Assembly: GCF_001640805.2 (NCBI RefSeq)
Contig: NC_066855.1
Location: 15,532,236 to 15,596,235 of the forward strand
DNA length: 64,000 nucleotides
Reading direction: 5' to 3'
From: Lates calcarifer
Lineage: Eukaryota > Chordata > Actinopteri > Centropomidae
Part shown: positions 1 to 34,429 of the stretch, one piece after another
Layout of the letters: each line of letters begins with the position of its first letter
Numbering within the stretch: the first letter of the stretch is position 1
Notes under the pieces: generated by a model
What the model was told of the DNA's origin: nothing
The model's input: only the letters and a program-made list of their open reading frames with translations
Database searches by the model: none
Made by a program: the position numbers and the translations under genes

Positions 1-271
1 ACCCTCATTCTGTGAGTGATATCTGGGCCAAACAGAAGTTGCAGTTGATGCATGATGAATCTTTAATGATCCCACTGTGAAATCATCAAAAAGTACAGCA
101 GGAAAAAAAAGCAGTATAAGCAAACAAACAAAAACATAAATAAGCAAAGAGGGTTCACTCACTTTTTTATTTTACTATATCTTGTTCTCTCCACTGTGTT
201 TTAACCACATCCATATTATTACATGTCCGATTTCATGTTTCTTTAATGCCTTTTTCTTGTTGTTTCTGCAG
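1..271 (+). other. End of a tbkbp1 intron, with acceptor at 270-271
   Basis: This is AT-rich non-coding sequence ending in a good polypyrimidine tract (TTTTTCTTGTTGTTTCTGCAG). It is the 3' end of the intron before the first visible coding exon; the preceding exon is not in the window. No other feature is seen. Confidence 0.85.
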
Positions 272-21163
<20,892 letters not shown>

Positions 21164-21185
21164 TCGCCATGGCAACCGGCCCTCT

Positions 21186-21261
21186 CATACATACATACAC
21201 ATATACACACACACACACACACACATGCGCGTGCGCGCGCGCACACACACGCACACACACA
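21186..21261. repeat. 76-nt alternating purine/pyrimidine tract (CA/TA/CG)
   Basis: Starting 23 nt after the tbkbp1 stop, pyrimidine and purine alternate without a break for 76 nt: CATA repeats, then CA repeats, a GCGCGTGCGCGCGCGC core, then CA repeats. This is a strong Z-DNA-forming composition. Confidence 0.95.
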
Positions 21262-24200
21262 AACACATCTGCGCTCTCTTCTTATAGATTATGTAAGAGA
21301 CCGGCAGATCTGGACAAAATGGAAAGTCGAACGTAGAATCACAGGCGATCCATTTAGAGCCAGTTAGCCGTGTGTGAAAACATTATAAGTAGGGTATGCA
21401 AAATGGCACAGGGGCCTGTTTTATTTGGGAAGTACTTAAACACGGGTCCGTCTTGGATTTGTGAGTGTACATGCAGAGTCCTTCACTGATTGCCCTCAAG
21501 ACAGCTCTGCCTGTATAATCACTGGCTCTGGTTGCTGCTGTTTTGTCATAAGTCTTGTTGTGTGGTTTCAGACAGTTTCAGGTATTGTGTTGTTTTTCGC
21601 TTCACAGTGTAGTACCACTATGAACACACACAGTACACTTAAGTAAAGTGAGCTGATGACAAGGTATGAGAGGCAGGCTGGCCAGTTCAGTAGCTCTGCA
21701 TGTCAAAAAGTTAGTTTCAGTGTTAAAGAGGAAACGATCAGGGAGATCCGAGGCATCTTTTTTTGACAGACTATTCTCACCACTTAGCTTTAAATACCGT
21801 ACTCCTGCTTGGAAATTTTCTATCTCACAAACATACTACAGTATATTTTGCAGAGGATTCTGTGCAGTAAGTGCCAAGGACAGTGATCTGGTAGAAGCTG
21901 GTTTATTGAAATGATCTGACAGATATACATGTGGGACAGTGAGAGGATAACACTGTGAGGGCATTCTGACAGTCGATCAGGGGTTTGATGCCAGTTCACT
22001 TTCACTTTTATAAAAACAAATGAGTGTGTTTCAGAAAGTATAAAACATTCCAGTCTCACATCTCATCAACTGACAGATTAACTGACAGGCTGGAGAACAT
22101 GAATGTGAAAGTACATTTGGATGAGCCTGAAGGTGGTTTTACCCGAACTGAGTTTTGATGATGCCCTGCAGGGCGGGGCACTTGATGTTGATGTGTCTTC
22201 TCCATGAGCGGAGGGAAATTTTAGTCAGAATATACCTTTATGCTTGCAGCCTGTTCAAAAATCTAAGTATCTTAGCACTTTAAGTTAGCATAGCCTATAC
22301 AATGTATCCGTTTTCAGTCCCCATATATATATATTTTCCATGTATAATTTACTATTTATATTGTCTATCTGTAAGGCAAAAAATATGAAGATATATTTTT
22401 GCAAATGTTGATGCACCACATGTCTCATGTTAGTGACATGTTTCTCCCATGTGCTTGCACACTGTTGTGTATAGAGGATTGGAGGGTCAAAATCCCACCA
22501 CACGGGATGCTTTTCTGTATAAAGACTTTAAATTATCAACTGGGATTCTCCTCGGTCTTCCTAAAGATCTGACCTTCAAAAACAGTTTGATGTCACGACT
22601 GCCCAGACCACCCAACAAAAAACTTAACAAAAAAGAACGCACACAGCTGGCTGCATGAGATCAAGACTTCTGACCTGCTTTGAGGAAAAAAGTGGCAGGC
22701 TTTATAGTGTACTGTATTTCTATCTCGGAGATCTGATACCAGAAACATCATCTCCAATCAGCAACGTTATCTCTGCAGGGTTTAAGCAAAGACGATACTC
22801 TTCTTTTGATACGTTGGTTTCATTTTTATCACAAGCGGAATCTTATCTCGAGATCTGCTTGTGGAACTTCTTTTTTGAAAAAAGGATTTTAAAAAAACAA
22901 AGTTACACTGATGTCAGCTAATCTGAAGCTTTTAGTTACATGTGCAGTTTCTAATGTAGGGGATGTCCCTACATACCCACTCATGCATTTAAACTGATTT
23001 GATACTGAAGAGCTGAAATGTGATAGATTAGAGCACATAGTCTATAGACTGTGGCAGCAGGATGATGCAGGACATAAGTTTCAAGTCTTTGAGTCAGCTG
23101 AGTTCAACCTCGCTGAAGTACTCTTGAAAACACTGAATCCCTACGAGCTCTGGAAGACTTTGCTTCAGGCTTTAATTTTCCTATGACGGTTTTTAAAAAA
23201 GAGAATTTTTCAATGCGGGTCAAAGGAAATCTGATTAAAGGATAATTCTGGTTTATTACTACTTGGACCTTATTTTAGTAGGTTCATGACAACACTGTGC
23301 TTGTCTGGTTAAATGCTGAGATCTGGGGATGCAGCAACAGCTTTTAAAAAAAAAAAAAAAAAAAAAGTCAGACGAATTAGTGATTTGCTTTTGCTGGCAA
23401 GCTAACTGCTAACACACTAGCCAGCTGCGCTAGTGGGAGTCAGTCACAACAGTTTCTGTCCTCTTTCACTATACTGATCTGTTTGGTCCTGCCTGGCACT
23501 TCTCTCTTACTTACTGACTCTTACTGAAGAGGAAACATACAACAACCGTTATCAAGCTCATTAGCTAATAAGTTCACACAGTTTATTTAAAAGATGTATT
23601 TATACCATTGACTCCTGTGTCCTAACTGTGGAGCAGTTTACACAGGGGCAGAGGAGGTTAATTAAAAGTGAAAGATATGACACAACTAACAAGTCATGAT
23701 AGCTTCCTCCATTTTGATTTCTTTGGTTCGCCATAAAAAGGGCCACACTATCATGAGGGCTTGTTGGTAAATGGCTCAAAGTTATGGGTCAAAGTTCACC
23801 CAACTTAAAATTGTATGGATTCACTTTCAACCTGTAAGAGAACCTGTGAATCACAGTTCCATTTGGAATTAATTTAATTTAAGACGCCTAAAAAAAAGGG
23901 TTCCCGGCCTGAAGTAAACAGCGCCTCAGAAATTAGAAATACGAAATTATTGTATCATTATAAAATACATTACACTTCAAAACAAGCAGAGGCACTACCT
24001 CACACTACAGAGGCTACATATAGTAACTATAGTAATCCATGAGATGATGCCTCAGGATTTGTTTGATCACAGTATGGAAAAAGTCAAAGGGTCAGACTGT
24101 CACAACCAGGTGGGGGTATGAAAGCAAAAACCTGATCTGCACTACTAGTCAGACTTCATTATTCACCAGGGCCTGCACTGAGTTAAGTTTAGATATTGAG

Positions 24201-24580
24201 CAGCAGGACGATTACCTTACTACTAAGCTCTGTGTTGTTTTGTTGTTTGCAGTGACTGATTATACAGAGTTTCAGCAGCACTAACCACCTCCACTAACCA
24301 ATTTCCTGGGGGAAACCCTGAAATCTATACAGAATTTCACAAGAAAAATGGTCAGGTTCAAAGAAGTTTCAAAAATAAACATAACTATATGTACCATTAA
24401 TCATCTTCACAACATCCTTATGGAGGTTTCGATCTGGCTAAACATGATGCATCAAAGTTTCATCTGACTGCTTGTGTTTCTTTCCTATCAGACTTGTTTT
24501 TAGCAATGTCGCAGCACTCTGAGATTTAAGCACTTAACTCGCTGATTACAATGTTATTGTAACTGATGAAAGCAAATTGA

Positions 24581-24586
24581 AATAAA
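24581..24586 (+). terminator. Candidate poly(A) signal for tbkbp1
   Basis: A canonical AATAAA followed downstream by a TGAGGTGTAT element. It implies a 3' UTR of about 3.4 kb, long but plausible. No transcript evidence is available. Confidence 0.3.
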
Positions 24587-26856
24587 CTGGAATTATCCTT
24601 TACAGAACCACATCCTGAGGTGTATAAAACAGAGGCAGTACAGAGATACTTGACCATTAAATCGAAGAGGGCTTTAATGACTCCCGATTATTCTATACTG
24701 TATGTATGTTCCTATATCATTCTGTGTAAAAATATTTAAAGCTGTGTACAGACAGATATTTTGCAAGTGTGTAAGACTAATGCAACATGTACTCTATTAT
24801 TCAACAACTTCAAATTGGAGTGTCTGTAAATCAGTACATATAACCCTAGCCACCACCACACTAAATATTAATTATATGCCAGTTATATACAAGTACTTCC
24901 CTACACCTTTCCTCTCTCACTCACTACGTAGTGATATGTTCTTTAGTCAACTAATATCCAACAGTCAGTCTTAAGCTGTGGGATGTGGAGTGAGCATTTT
25001 CCAGGCTTTGTCACATGCAACCGCAAATGATCTGGATCTATACTGGGTTTAAAGAAAAATGACAAATTAATGTTTGAAGGTTTTAAGTCATTGTCGAGAA
25101 ATTACAAGTGTCTGATGCATTTTTTTTCTGGTTTGATTTATCATGCAGCAAAGAAAGGAAATGTGCATCAAGTAATTGTTGTCACTGGTGATCATGATGT
25201 AATGTTGCATCATAAACTACTCACTCAGCAAAGTGAAGTTTAACTGCATTTGGAAACTTTAAGTTATAGCCAGGTGATTTATTTGAACTTAAAGTCCAAC
25301 AGCAGCTGAGTTACTTTTTATTTCTTCATGGAGGAAATGTGCAGCGGTTAAAGATTTCACAAACAGAATGCCCCCCCCCCCATCAGAGGACCAATGTTGG
25401 CTCATAGCCAAAGATGACAAATTATTTCCTGTATTTTGAAAAACATGGTTAAGTGGGTTTCTTGTTCATGTCAGTGTCATGTGGAAAGATGCACTGTGGT
25501 TAATGGTGCTGGGATGTTCATAACCACAACCTGTTGGCCAGCAGCAGCAGCAGCAGCAATGCAGAGTGATCTCGCCCAGTATGAACTCACCATGTGATGT
25601 AGATGTTTACACTGCAACACACCCGCATGTTCACAAACTGTGCTGAGGTCCATTACATGAAGTTTATAATTCGCTTCAAGATAACAAAAAGTCAATGTCT
25701 GAAATCGTCACCTTGTTCTTCTTCCCTTTTTTGTGTCCTAACAGCAAAGAGACTCCTTGGTTTACTCAGGAGATTAACACAAAGACAAATCTAGCAGTGG
25801 AAAGATCAGATCTGTCTGCATTAGATTGAAATTATACATTTCTTTATCATGAAATTTCACTCAAAATTCCCCACAGATTTACTCAGGAGACAAACAGCTA
25901 GGTCCAACAAAGAGTTACAGTTAAAAAGAACTCATTCTTTTTTCTTTCTTGTAAAGCTCCTCTCTCCTATATCTAACTATGTGAGGTTGTTCTCCTGGGT
26001 AACATTAAGCGTACACGGAGACCTCAGCACTAATGAACTCTCCACAACACTAATGAGAAGTAATGTCTACTCTGCAGCACATGTGTGGTGGAACGACACT
26101 GCTGACATTCAACTACTTTACGAGTGTGATAAAAAAGAAAACACCAACAGAGATATACAAAGAGTCACTTTTACTTTCTCTCTTTCTCTGTCTGTAAATA
26201 TACTAATAAATAAACTGGAACTTGCACTGAAACACAGCTTGAACTGGCTTCTTCTTGCAGGAATGACATCACTGGCGCTCAGAATTTCACACGTTCTCTC
26301 TTGTTACTGATCATTCATTTTAAGCTGTTGTGACGCACGTGAAACTGGAAACTGTTGTCAGGAGTTATTAAGTTGATGAGAGAATTTCTTAACGATAAAG
26401 AAAAATTTTTAGATATATTTCAACTTGTAGAGGTTTTTTATTTAATATTTGTGCTTTTTGATGCATAAATATCACTTAGAATAACCCTAGCTGCAATTAT
26501 GCAACTGCTTTTAATGTTATAATATCTTTAAAAGTTAACACATCTTCTTCACTTCTTCTTTTAGTAAATTCTGCAAGAAATTACACCTTTTGTTTTGCAA
26601 GTAAAACCACCTGTGGTAAAATTCAAGCCTTTCATTTATGCTTCTCAGTTTTAGAATGACATGGTGATATTATGTTGTTAACAAACATCATTCATTACCA
26701 CAGGTGATATTTCTGTAACACTATTTAGTGGTAAACATGAGACATTTAAATTAGGTTTGACACCAAGATTCAATGTGCATAAAGCTGTGTGTACACAGTG
26801 AAGATGCACACATAGCCCCTCACACACAGAGAGGCTGTGATGGAAATGTGTGTGTA

Positions 26857-26858
<2 letters not shown>

Positions 26859-26911
<53 letters not shown>
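26859..26911. repeat. (TG)n microsatellite
   Basis: A TG dinucleotide tract of about 52 nt, intergenic. Confidence 0.96.
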
Positions 26912-26912
<1 letters not shown>

Positions 26913-29680
26913 GTGGCTGCAAGAGCAGTAATCATGTTGTTTGTTTCAGTCAGTTAGGCCCGACGCTGCTGCTGCTGACAAAGATGAGCTCGCTGTGAAA
27001 ACACGCTCAGCACCCTTCAATAACACTCAGGTGTCATCATTGTGATGCACTGCAATTACCCAGTCAATGCTCCACTTACACTAAAAGACACAGACTGGAG
27101 GACAGCTCAGTATTTGTACTGATACATTTGTTGACAGTTAATATTAATATTTCATAGATCAGAAATATTGCATCAAAAAACATTTTTTGTGTGTTTGTTG
27201 TGTTGTTTTAGATTGTGAGCTGATGGTTGATGTACAAACTTTGGTATATCAACTTAATTATTTACATAATTCAGTATGATGTTCAAAGTACAGCTCAGAT
27301 GACGATTGTTTCATGTTGTTGTCGGTGTGCATGTGCCATTTACTGTATTGTGTACAGTATTATTTTCATGTTTCATTCGTATCACCACACAGATTTATAT
27401 AATAATAATAGACTCATCAACAGACTTATCAATGAATAATTACATTTATAACAGCAGGTTTAAGTTCCATGACTATTAACTGTTGAGTTACTGTCATTAA
27501 TAACTGAATTTTGATGGCTCAAATGAAATCTTGTCAACTTCCTTATTAAAATGTCTGTTCACAAGCTAAAAATTAGTTAATTAGTTAAGTTAAAAATATT
27601 GAACAGATGTTCATTAACCATTCATTTCATCAGACAATATTATTTCAAAATAAAATCTATTTACTGAAGTGCCCCTGTCAAAAATTTGTAGAAAATTTCA
27701 ATATTTTATTTTAAGACATTACGCTTTGGTGCACATACAAAGCAGAGGAGAGCAAAAAAATCCCCTGGCCGTTGTGTATGAGGTCAAGGTCATTTTGTTT
27801 AACTCAAATCTTGGCCCCCCCTTCTTAAGCCACCAAGCTTCTTACCGAGTTTGTTTCCTACATCTTCAACTCTGTGCCGCTAACCTCAATACGTAGCCTA
27901 CCTCAGGAAAAAGAAAAATGCACCCACCCATCCGGGCCACAAAACCACAAACCCTGGTAGACTTATGAGAAGCTACAGGCAGCACAAGCCTGCAAGGAGA
28001 ACTAACAGAGCCAAAAAACCACACGCACTCAGTCAATAAGTGATGAAAAGCAGCACTTTCTGTTCACTGATCAAAAACAACAACTCCTCTGTACACAACC
28101 TCTCATACACACACACACACACCAGTCAGGTACTGTAAATACACACCGGCATGCATGCACACAGTTCTTAGAAGACAGAGGTTTTTTTGTAATTTCTGTA
28201 TTTCCACTAATCCTTTGCACATCACTTCTTGCCTGTTGTTTTTGGTAAAATGGGGTTACTGGTTAATAAACTGTGATTAATGTCAAAATTTTAGAAAATG
28301 TGCACATTAAAGATTCAATTTAAGTGACTGTATGCCATCAATATAACAATTTTCAAACATTGTTTTTTCACTTTTTATGCAGTGAGTAATTCATGTCCAC
28401 ATGCCATAATCAGCATAAAAGTATCCTAAAATACTGAAATTAAAAAATTAAATAAAAAAAAACAGTTTGATGCATTCAATGACTTTTTCTTATATATAAT
28501 GTTGTTATACATTTACAGTAAGAACTCAGCACATGAGACTCATACTGAGACAAAAAAGTGCCAATGTGTTTTTTTCCTTTTTCTTTTTGGAATACGGTAC
28601 GAAAACACACATGACGCAAACATTGGTGCATTTTCTTTCTATGTTGTAGTCAATCATCATTTACACAGTGCTGACACTTGTCACTGGTAATGAGACACCG
28701 CAGTAATGCATCATGTTTACTGCAGCTACTTGGTCAGGGTCGTCAACAAACTATATTTTAAAAAGTGACATCACTGGATAAGAGTGGTGGTGATGGGATC
28801 GAGGTGGATTTTGAACCACAGAGTAGCCACAGAGAAACAAATCAGGGCTGAGAAGGTGAATTTTGGGGGGCTGGTTCTCCCCTCACCAAGTGTCAGTATC
28901 ACCATAGTTTCTTTGAGCATTTTGAAGATAGCTGCAGAGGGACCTGCTCAGCACTGAGGAATGAAACGCTGTGGTTTCAGAGAAGGCTTTAACATATTTT
29001 GACAAGTAGCTCATACACTTGATAACAGAACGCTGAGAAAACTTGTGTAACAGTAACAGTTTCTCACCTACAATATGTAAATCTAACAGAAAGTAGAAAG
29101 ACATCATACACAGATACGAGTTTCACTTCATCACGAAAGGGTTCAAGAGCAAAAATAATGGAAGAGCTTACAGCACCTAGAACTGTAGGGTTGGGGGGTG
29201 AGGTGTTAAACAGTTGCATTCAGACAGAACTTGAGTCATGTAGAGGTTAAATATGCTGACAGCCACTGAGGAAGTTTCTTGCATATTTGATCTTGACAAA
29301 GTTTCCTCATAACACTGTAGTCTTAAATATGTACACAGTCTAACTACAATTGTCTACATCTATTTTTGCAATACGTGGTAACTGGTATATAGTTGTTAGT
29401 AAATGCGTACATATGTATTGACTGTATATAATGATTAGTGACTTTTTGGTTTGGACTGAAAGTGAAAATGATTCTGCTTGGAGTTCAGAAACTTTTTATT
29501 TTTTATTATTATCTCTCTCTCTTTTTTTTTTTTTTTTTTTTACCCAAATCTCCTCTTTGAAATGAAGTGACAGGACATCATCATTACAGATACCTGGTAA
29601 AACAAAATAATTCAGGTGAAGGTAAAGAAAAACATTTTCCACCCCTTGTTTAGTTTCCATGTGGGAAGTGTTCCACCAGC

Positions 29681-29695
29681 CCACTAGATGGCCAC
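29681..29695 (+). promoter_or_regulatory. Candidate CTCF-like motif
   Basis: CCACTAGATGGCCAC fits the CCASYAGRKGGC core of CTCF at the first twelve positions, with mismatches at the last two informative positions. Motif match only. Confidence 0.35.
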
Positions 29696-30929
29696 ATAAA
29701 CCACATAAACCACAGAACTTTACCCTACTTCACTTCACACCACACCAGACTCTGGTCAAGTCGTATTTCTGTTGTTTGTCTTGACATTTATTGTAAAACA
29801 AACTCTACTCATCAACTCTATGCTGAAACTTATGAAGGAAACTGAAGCAAAAGTGCACTGAATTCACATGAATGTGCCAGAAGACAGAGGCAATGTGGAA
29901 GGAGGCTGCTAAAGATCATAAACAGAAAATGAAAGCAGAAAATATATAAGCTGTGGCCCACCTTATATCTGAACTTATTTGATATTTATTATGTCCTGCT
30001 TGGATTTTAGTTGAAATAAACAATTGTGAAGTCAATTTGATATGTGATATATTTGTGATTCTATGAACCCTATCTAACCCATTAGATCACTTATTACAAC
30101 CACAGTTCTTGTCATTAACTACTGTGTTGTTGTGATCATAAAACAGTGATGTGTCAATGAAGCTGAGCATGAGTTACTGATGCTTGGTTAACAAATGGAA
30201 TACCAGTTGAGTTGTGACAACACAAACAAGAAAATATTTGAATAAAAATTAAACAGCGAGTTAAGGTGTATTAATTTATTAACACCTAATACAGAAGTTT
30301 AGCCAGCTGAGACTCAGCTGAGTAATCAGGCAGTCTGTGCTATTGCTGAACAGATGTTGACTGTGACACACAGTTTTGTTTGTTAATACAGGATGAAGAG
30401 GTAGAGATTTTATCATTTTCCTACTGATAAAGTGTTTATATGTTTATGAGAACGACTAAAACTGCATGTGTAGAAACTGATTTTTAAGCACTCTCACAGC
30501 TCACAAGGATTCTCAGCACAGAGATTGTGACTTGATTGAAAGGTCAAGCGATATGACTACTACCACAGTATCGATTGTTGCGTGACATTTTCCTCTCAGT
30601 GGCTGAGCTGTGCACAGTGATACAGCTGATCAGACACAGATTCACCACCTGCTGTTCTAGTAGGAATCAGCACTGGTGTCCCACATGCCCCACTGACAAC
30701 ATGTTCATTATGTCGCCTGGCAGAAGGCCCAGGGAAGAGATCGAAACCCTCGGTGGTGCAGATGAGTGAGTAAACACGCAAGCCAAAAAACACATACAGT
30801 ACAATGACACACATTCACACAAACACACATATATTCATCCAAGGACTAGGCAATAGCAAAACAAAAACACACATATCTGCATGCACATATCTGTCCTAAC
30901 ACACACACACACACACACGCTGACACTCC

Positions 30930-31130
30930 AACACACATAATCTGCACGGGGAGGGGCGCAGCTAGTGCCGGCGTGAAGCGGTGAACTGCGTTTGAACCTG
31001 CGACCTCTGTAACTCACCCATATTGATGGCAGGCAGCACACTCGCTCACAACACAGCGCTTCAGCAAGCATAGCATAGCCCCAGGGACCATAGGCATCAG
31101 TGTGGGGGTGGGGGGGGCGCGAGGAGAGGA
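30930..31130. other. GC-richer island with G-run
   Basis: The local composition changes to GC-rich (GGGGAGGGGCGCAGC; TGTGGGGGTGGGGGGGGCGC near 31101-31120) inside AT-rich sequence, with no coding potential recognised. It is a possible regulatory element. Confidence 0.35.
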
Positions 31131-31310
31131 TGGATGGATGACAAATGCGTGAAAAATATTGCCAGTCAAGTTTATTTTGTCAAGGTGTTGTGGTGGAATA
31201 ACAAAGTGACAGACAGAAGAGAGAAGAGTCATAGACATTAACTTACAGTATGTAATGCCACATAGGAAGGTTTAGTGAATGGTTATTTAATTGTCCTACA
31301 CTGATATATA

Positions 31311-31870
31311 TACTATATGGTCAAAAGTATATGGACAGCCAATTATTACCTCTATATGTGATTGGGCCTTCAACTGCTCCAATAACAGCCTCAGCTCCTC
31401 TTGTTTCAGTCTTTCCACCAGGTGTTGAACCCATTTCAACTACAAGAGCATTAGTGAAGTCCAACACTGATGTTGGTAAACCTAGTGATTACATTATGTC
31501 AATATTGGATGGACTAGATTCTACATATGACAGTTTACATCCTATGGCACCTTTCAGAGCCAATGCAGGAAAGTTTGTGTCTCGTCACAGACCTTTTGTC
31601 TTTCCTCAACCTTAACAAAATGTTTAAGTTGCCTATTGCTGATCATACCTTAATTAAAATACATATTTTCTGTTTTTGTTTCCAAAACCTTTACCATATT
31701 ACAGTTGCAAAGTTTATGCTCCAGTTCACCCCAGAGGTGTTGGTAAGGTTGAGAATTTGGAAAACCATTTCTTCATAGACCTGGTTTTGAGTACAGCATT
31801 GTCATGTTGAAACAGGAAAGGACCCTCTCTAAATTGGAGAAAGATGATGATTTGAAATGGTGATTGTCAT
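31311..31870 (-). mobile_element. Tc1/mariner-like relic (left part)
   Basis: It begins TACTATATGGTCAAAAGTAT, a terminal repeat of the same family as 4809-4990. It runs through blocks matching the reverse complement of the transposase: AACACTGATGTTGG, CCAGTTCACCCCAGAGGTGT, and TCATGTTGAAACAGGAAAGG. The conceptual transposase is on the minus strand and broken by stops and indels. The + strand 94-codon frame at 31331-31615 is its antisense. Confidence 0.75.
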
Positions 31871-32205
31871 TCTGGGAGCAGGGATCCTGCAAAGGAGGCC
31901 CAGGATGAATCTTAAGGGCCACAACATGATGAAAGGGATAACGATGGAAAAACAATATTTCTATTGATTTAACTCTAAATTTTTCTTTTTTCTTTTTACT
32001 GGACACTTAACAACAACCTCCAACCTAAATCAGTAATGCGTTGTTACAACTATTGCTTCATTTAAGGGGACACAAGACAAACAGGTAACAGGTAACATTA
32101 AAATGTTCCTTTTGGAACTACAGTTTACTTTTGGTCTGGGTTTCTACTGGTTGGAGCCTTGGTTCTATATGTTCTATATGTTAAAGTATGTAGTATGTGG
32201 ACCAT

Positions 32206-32236
32206 CCTGTCCACATACTATCAGCCATATAGTGCA
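32206..32236 (-). mobile_element. Inverted terminal repeat of the Tc1-like family
   Basis: GTCCACATACTATCAGCCAT followed by ATAGTGC is the inverse of the left end at 31311-31336 and of the end at 4809. With that left end it would delimit an element of about 925 bp. Confidence 0.55.
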
Positions 32237-33034
32237 TTATAATAAAGCACTGGCATTAAGAAAACATAATTGGTTGTGCATCTGTTTGCAAGTAAATGGT
32301 ACACATATGTATAGCCATTCTGTTGAACATATATGTTTCTATATATATACATATTTTTCCCCATGTCATGTGACCTCTCCTGGACCACACAGATTGGCTC
32401 CCCCACAAGCATTAGGGGTGACACAGAGGTGAGCCACCACCTCCATTAATCATTCATTTTCATGTAGAATTGTCTGATTGTGCATTAGCATTGCGCCGTA
32501 AAGCCTAGGACATCCTCTAAAATCCTCTATGAAACATTTAGCTCCATGCAGTGTCTCAATATGCTTCACACGTTCATGTTAGCATGTCCTTATCCATAAC
32601 ACATTATCTATTATGGATGTTAGAAGGTAAGGATTAGGATGGAGCGATGCCAGTTTTTACTGTCAGCACTGCCTTCTGCTTTAATATTTGATCAAGAATA
32701 GGCAGCCACTGACATATCACAAGGGTCTTCACCAGGGTATCCACCTAGATGAAATGGCTCTCAGATGCCTCACACACAGTTCCAGTGAATTCATCTTTGT
32801 CCCACTGACACAGGAAAAATCAAGGAATTAGTACAATATATTCCCAAAAGTGGACACGTAAACATTTCATCCAGATTGGTTTGTTATACATATCATTCTA
32901 AAATCATGAGCTTGGGTAAGCACACGATAAGCCATATAGGAAGATACCCCTGAGTGAAGAACAAGCTTAAAATAAAGATTTGTATGGATGTGATCTAGAG
33001 AGGGATACAAGTCAAGTCCATCAGACTGGGAAAA

Positions 33035-33530
33035 TTATTTCTTTATGGAGCTGGTTGTGTGCTGTTGCCACAAAACTGGAGACTGAGGTAAAAAATATCT
33101 TTGTATGCTATTGCATTAAAGGTTAACTCTTGTATTTTTTGAACCAGGCCTTATTATCCCATGTGTTTGGGTGTAAATACTTAAAAATTTGGAATCGGTT
33201 TTCCACTGACACACTCAGTTTGTTATTTTAAGTGTCATACAAGGATAGACCTTTTTAATAAAGAGTAAGATTCTTTTTATTTAACTAAAAATATTGCTAT
33301 GTATCACTGACAAAAACAGTAATCTTACCGAGCAGATCACAGGAGCTGCTGGAATACAGCTGCCTCAAGTAGTTTGTTTGTTTGCGTTACTCGGTGGTAC
33401 TTTTACTTATGTAAAGGATCTGAATATTTCCTACACCACCAAAAGTCACAGTAAAATATCCCTCCACTGGCACTAAGGCCAAACAATGAGAAACAGTCCC
33501 AAAGGTAATAGTATAAAAAAATGAACCTTG
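33035..33530 (-). mobile_element. Second Tc1-like segment split by a nested repeat
   Basis: The left block (33035-33130: TTTCTTTATGGAGCTGG, GTTGCCACAAAACTGGA, TTTGTATGCTATTGCATTAA) and right block (33455-33525: CCCTCCACTGGCACTAAGGC, AAACAGTCCC) are adjacent in the recalled Tc1 consensus but separated here by about 320 nt. Confidence 0.65.
33130..33447. mobile_element. MITE-like repeat nested in a Tc1 relic
   Basis: It ends GTACTTTTACTTATGTAAAG then GATCTGAATATTTCCTACAC, the reverse complement of the start of the repeat at 15828. The interior (GGAATCGGTTTTCCACTGAC; AGTAAGATTCTT; GAGCAGATCACAGGAGCTGC) is also characteristic of a fish repeat. Confidence 0.6.
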
Positions 33531-34429
33531 TGGTACCTTTGGTTGTAGATTTGTATTAGAGCTCCAGACTGAGCTTCACAAGGTTACTCTAAAGGTCTAA
33601 AATAATGCAGTGTGTAGGCTATTTGACTTTGCTCCAAGTATTCTGACAGCTTCCAAAAATAAGAGGCTAATATTTAAATAATACATTGACTGTGCTATTT
33701 AAATATGTTCCTTCTCCATGTGGTATGGCTGTTAATGATAATTAATTATAGAAACTTATAGAACAAATTGAAAATGGCTCTGACTGGAGCAGTAAAGTGG
33801 ACTCAGATCACTCGCTCTGCTATCCAAACATACTCGATACAAACCGTTCCAAATAATCTTTGAGGCAAACAAATGGAGGCAGGTGCTTGAGAATCTGCCA
33901 AATCAACCATATGGCCCCTAAGGTGGAAGTAACAAGAGTGAGTGCACAGAAGCTCTCATTTCCTTTCCACAGTAAAACATTCAGCTCAGCAGACTACAAC
34001 CAAGCTGTGGGTTCTGGGAACAGATGTGACAAAGGTGTTGTGGCCTGGAGCAGCCCACTTGACCTCGGCTTCTTTGGGTGAGAACGTAGATGTCTTCTTC
34101 GAAAAGTGTTGATCCCATTTCAACACTTGTAGCTTTATTGTCAGTTACAATATGGAGTTGAGCATCACTCTGGTGAAGAGTGGTGCTGCACTGGTCTCTA
34201 CTCTGTGACAACAGAGAGATGGAGATATGTCTGTCTGCAAACATATCAACTCAGTGATTGGTGGGCATATTGCTCGACTCGGGGAGTTTTCATCATTAGG
34301 CTGTACTGCATGGCAAACGGGTGGGGTGGCCCCTTTTTTTTGCTTACAGGCGGCAGTATCACAGCTCTGATCTGTCACCCTTCGCTTGCCTTAATGTGTG
34401 AAAGCAAGACGTGTTGCGCCTATTAGCAC

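Larger units (their letters stand above)
21164..24586 (+). other. Probable tbkbp1 3' UTR and downstream flank
   Basis: The sequence after the stop has no supportable gene. It begins with the long alternating tract at 21186-21261. AATAAA hexamers occur at 24374-24379 and 24581-24586; the second is followed within 40 nt by a GU-rich stretch and is the best poly(A) candidate I see. Poly-A 23346-23366, a GCCCTGCAGGGC palindrome (22163-22174) and a possible short repeat at 23230-23340 also lie here. The true 3' end is uncertain. Confidence 0.35.
24587..31310. other. Intergenic, no gene recognised
   Basis: AT-rich intergenic sequence. It holds a poly-C (25371-25381), a (TG)n tract (26859-26911), a poly-T (29522-29541), a CTCF-like core (29681-29695) and a GC-richer island (about 30930-31130). 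The 153-codon frame at 25849-26310 has no family signature and I do not accept it as a gene. Confidence 0.7.

Noticed and set aside
25849..26310. 153-codon + strand frame, the longest in the intergenic region
   Set aside because: No domain, motif or family resemblance, AT-rich composition like the flank, and Ser/Leu-rich low information; treated as chance.
30575..30769. Possible exon followed by a GTGAGT-like donor
   Set aside because: No acceptor-bounded frame with recognisable protein similarity; neighbouring exons cannot be found.
30975..31010. tRNA B-box-like AGGTTCAAACG on the minus strand
   Set aside because: The T-arm does not pair and no A-box or acceptor stem is found; not a tRNA.
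31331..31615. 94-codon + strand frame
   Set aside because: It is the antisense of a degraded Tc1-like transposase.
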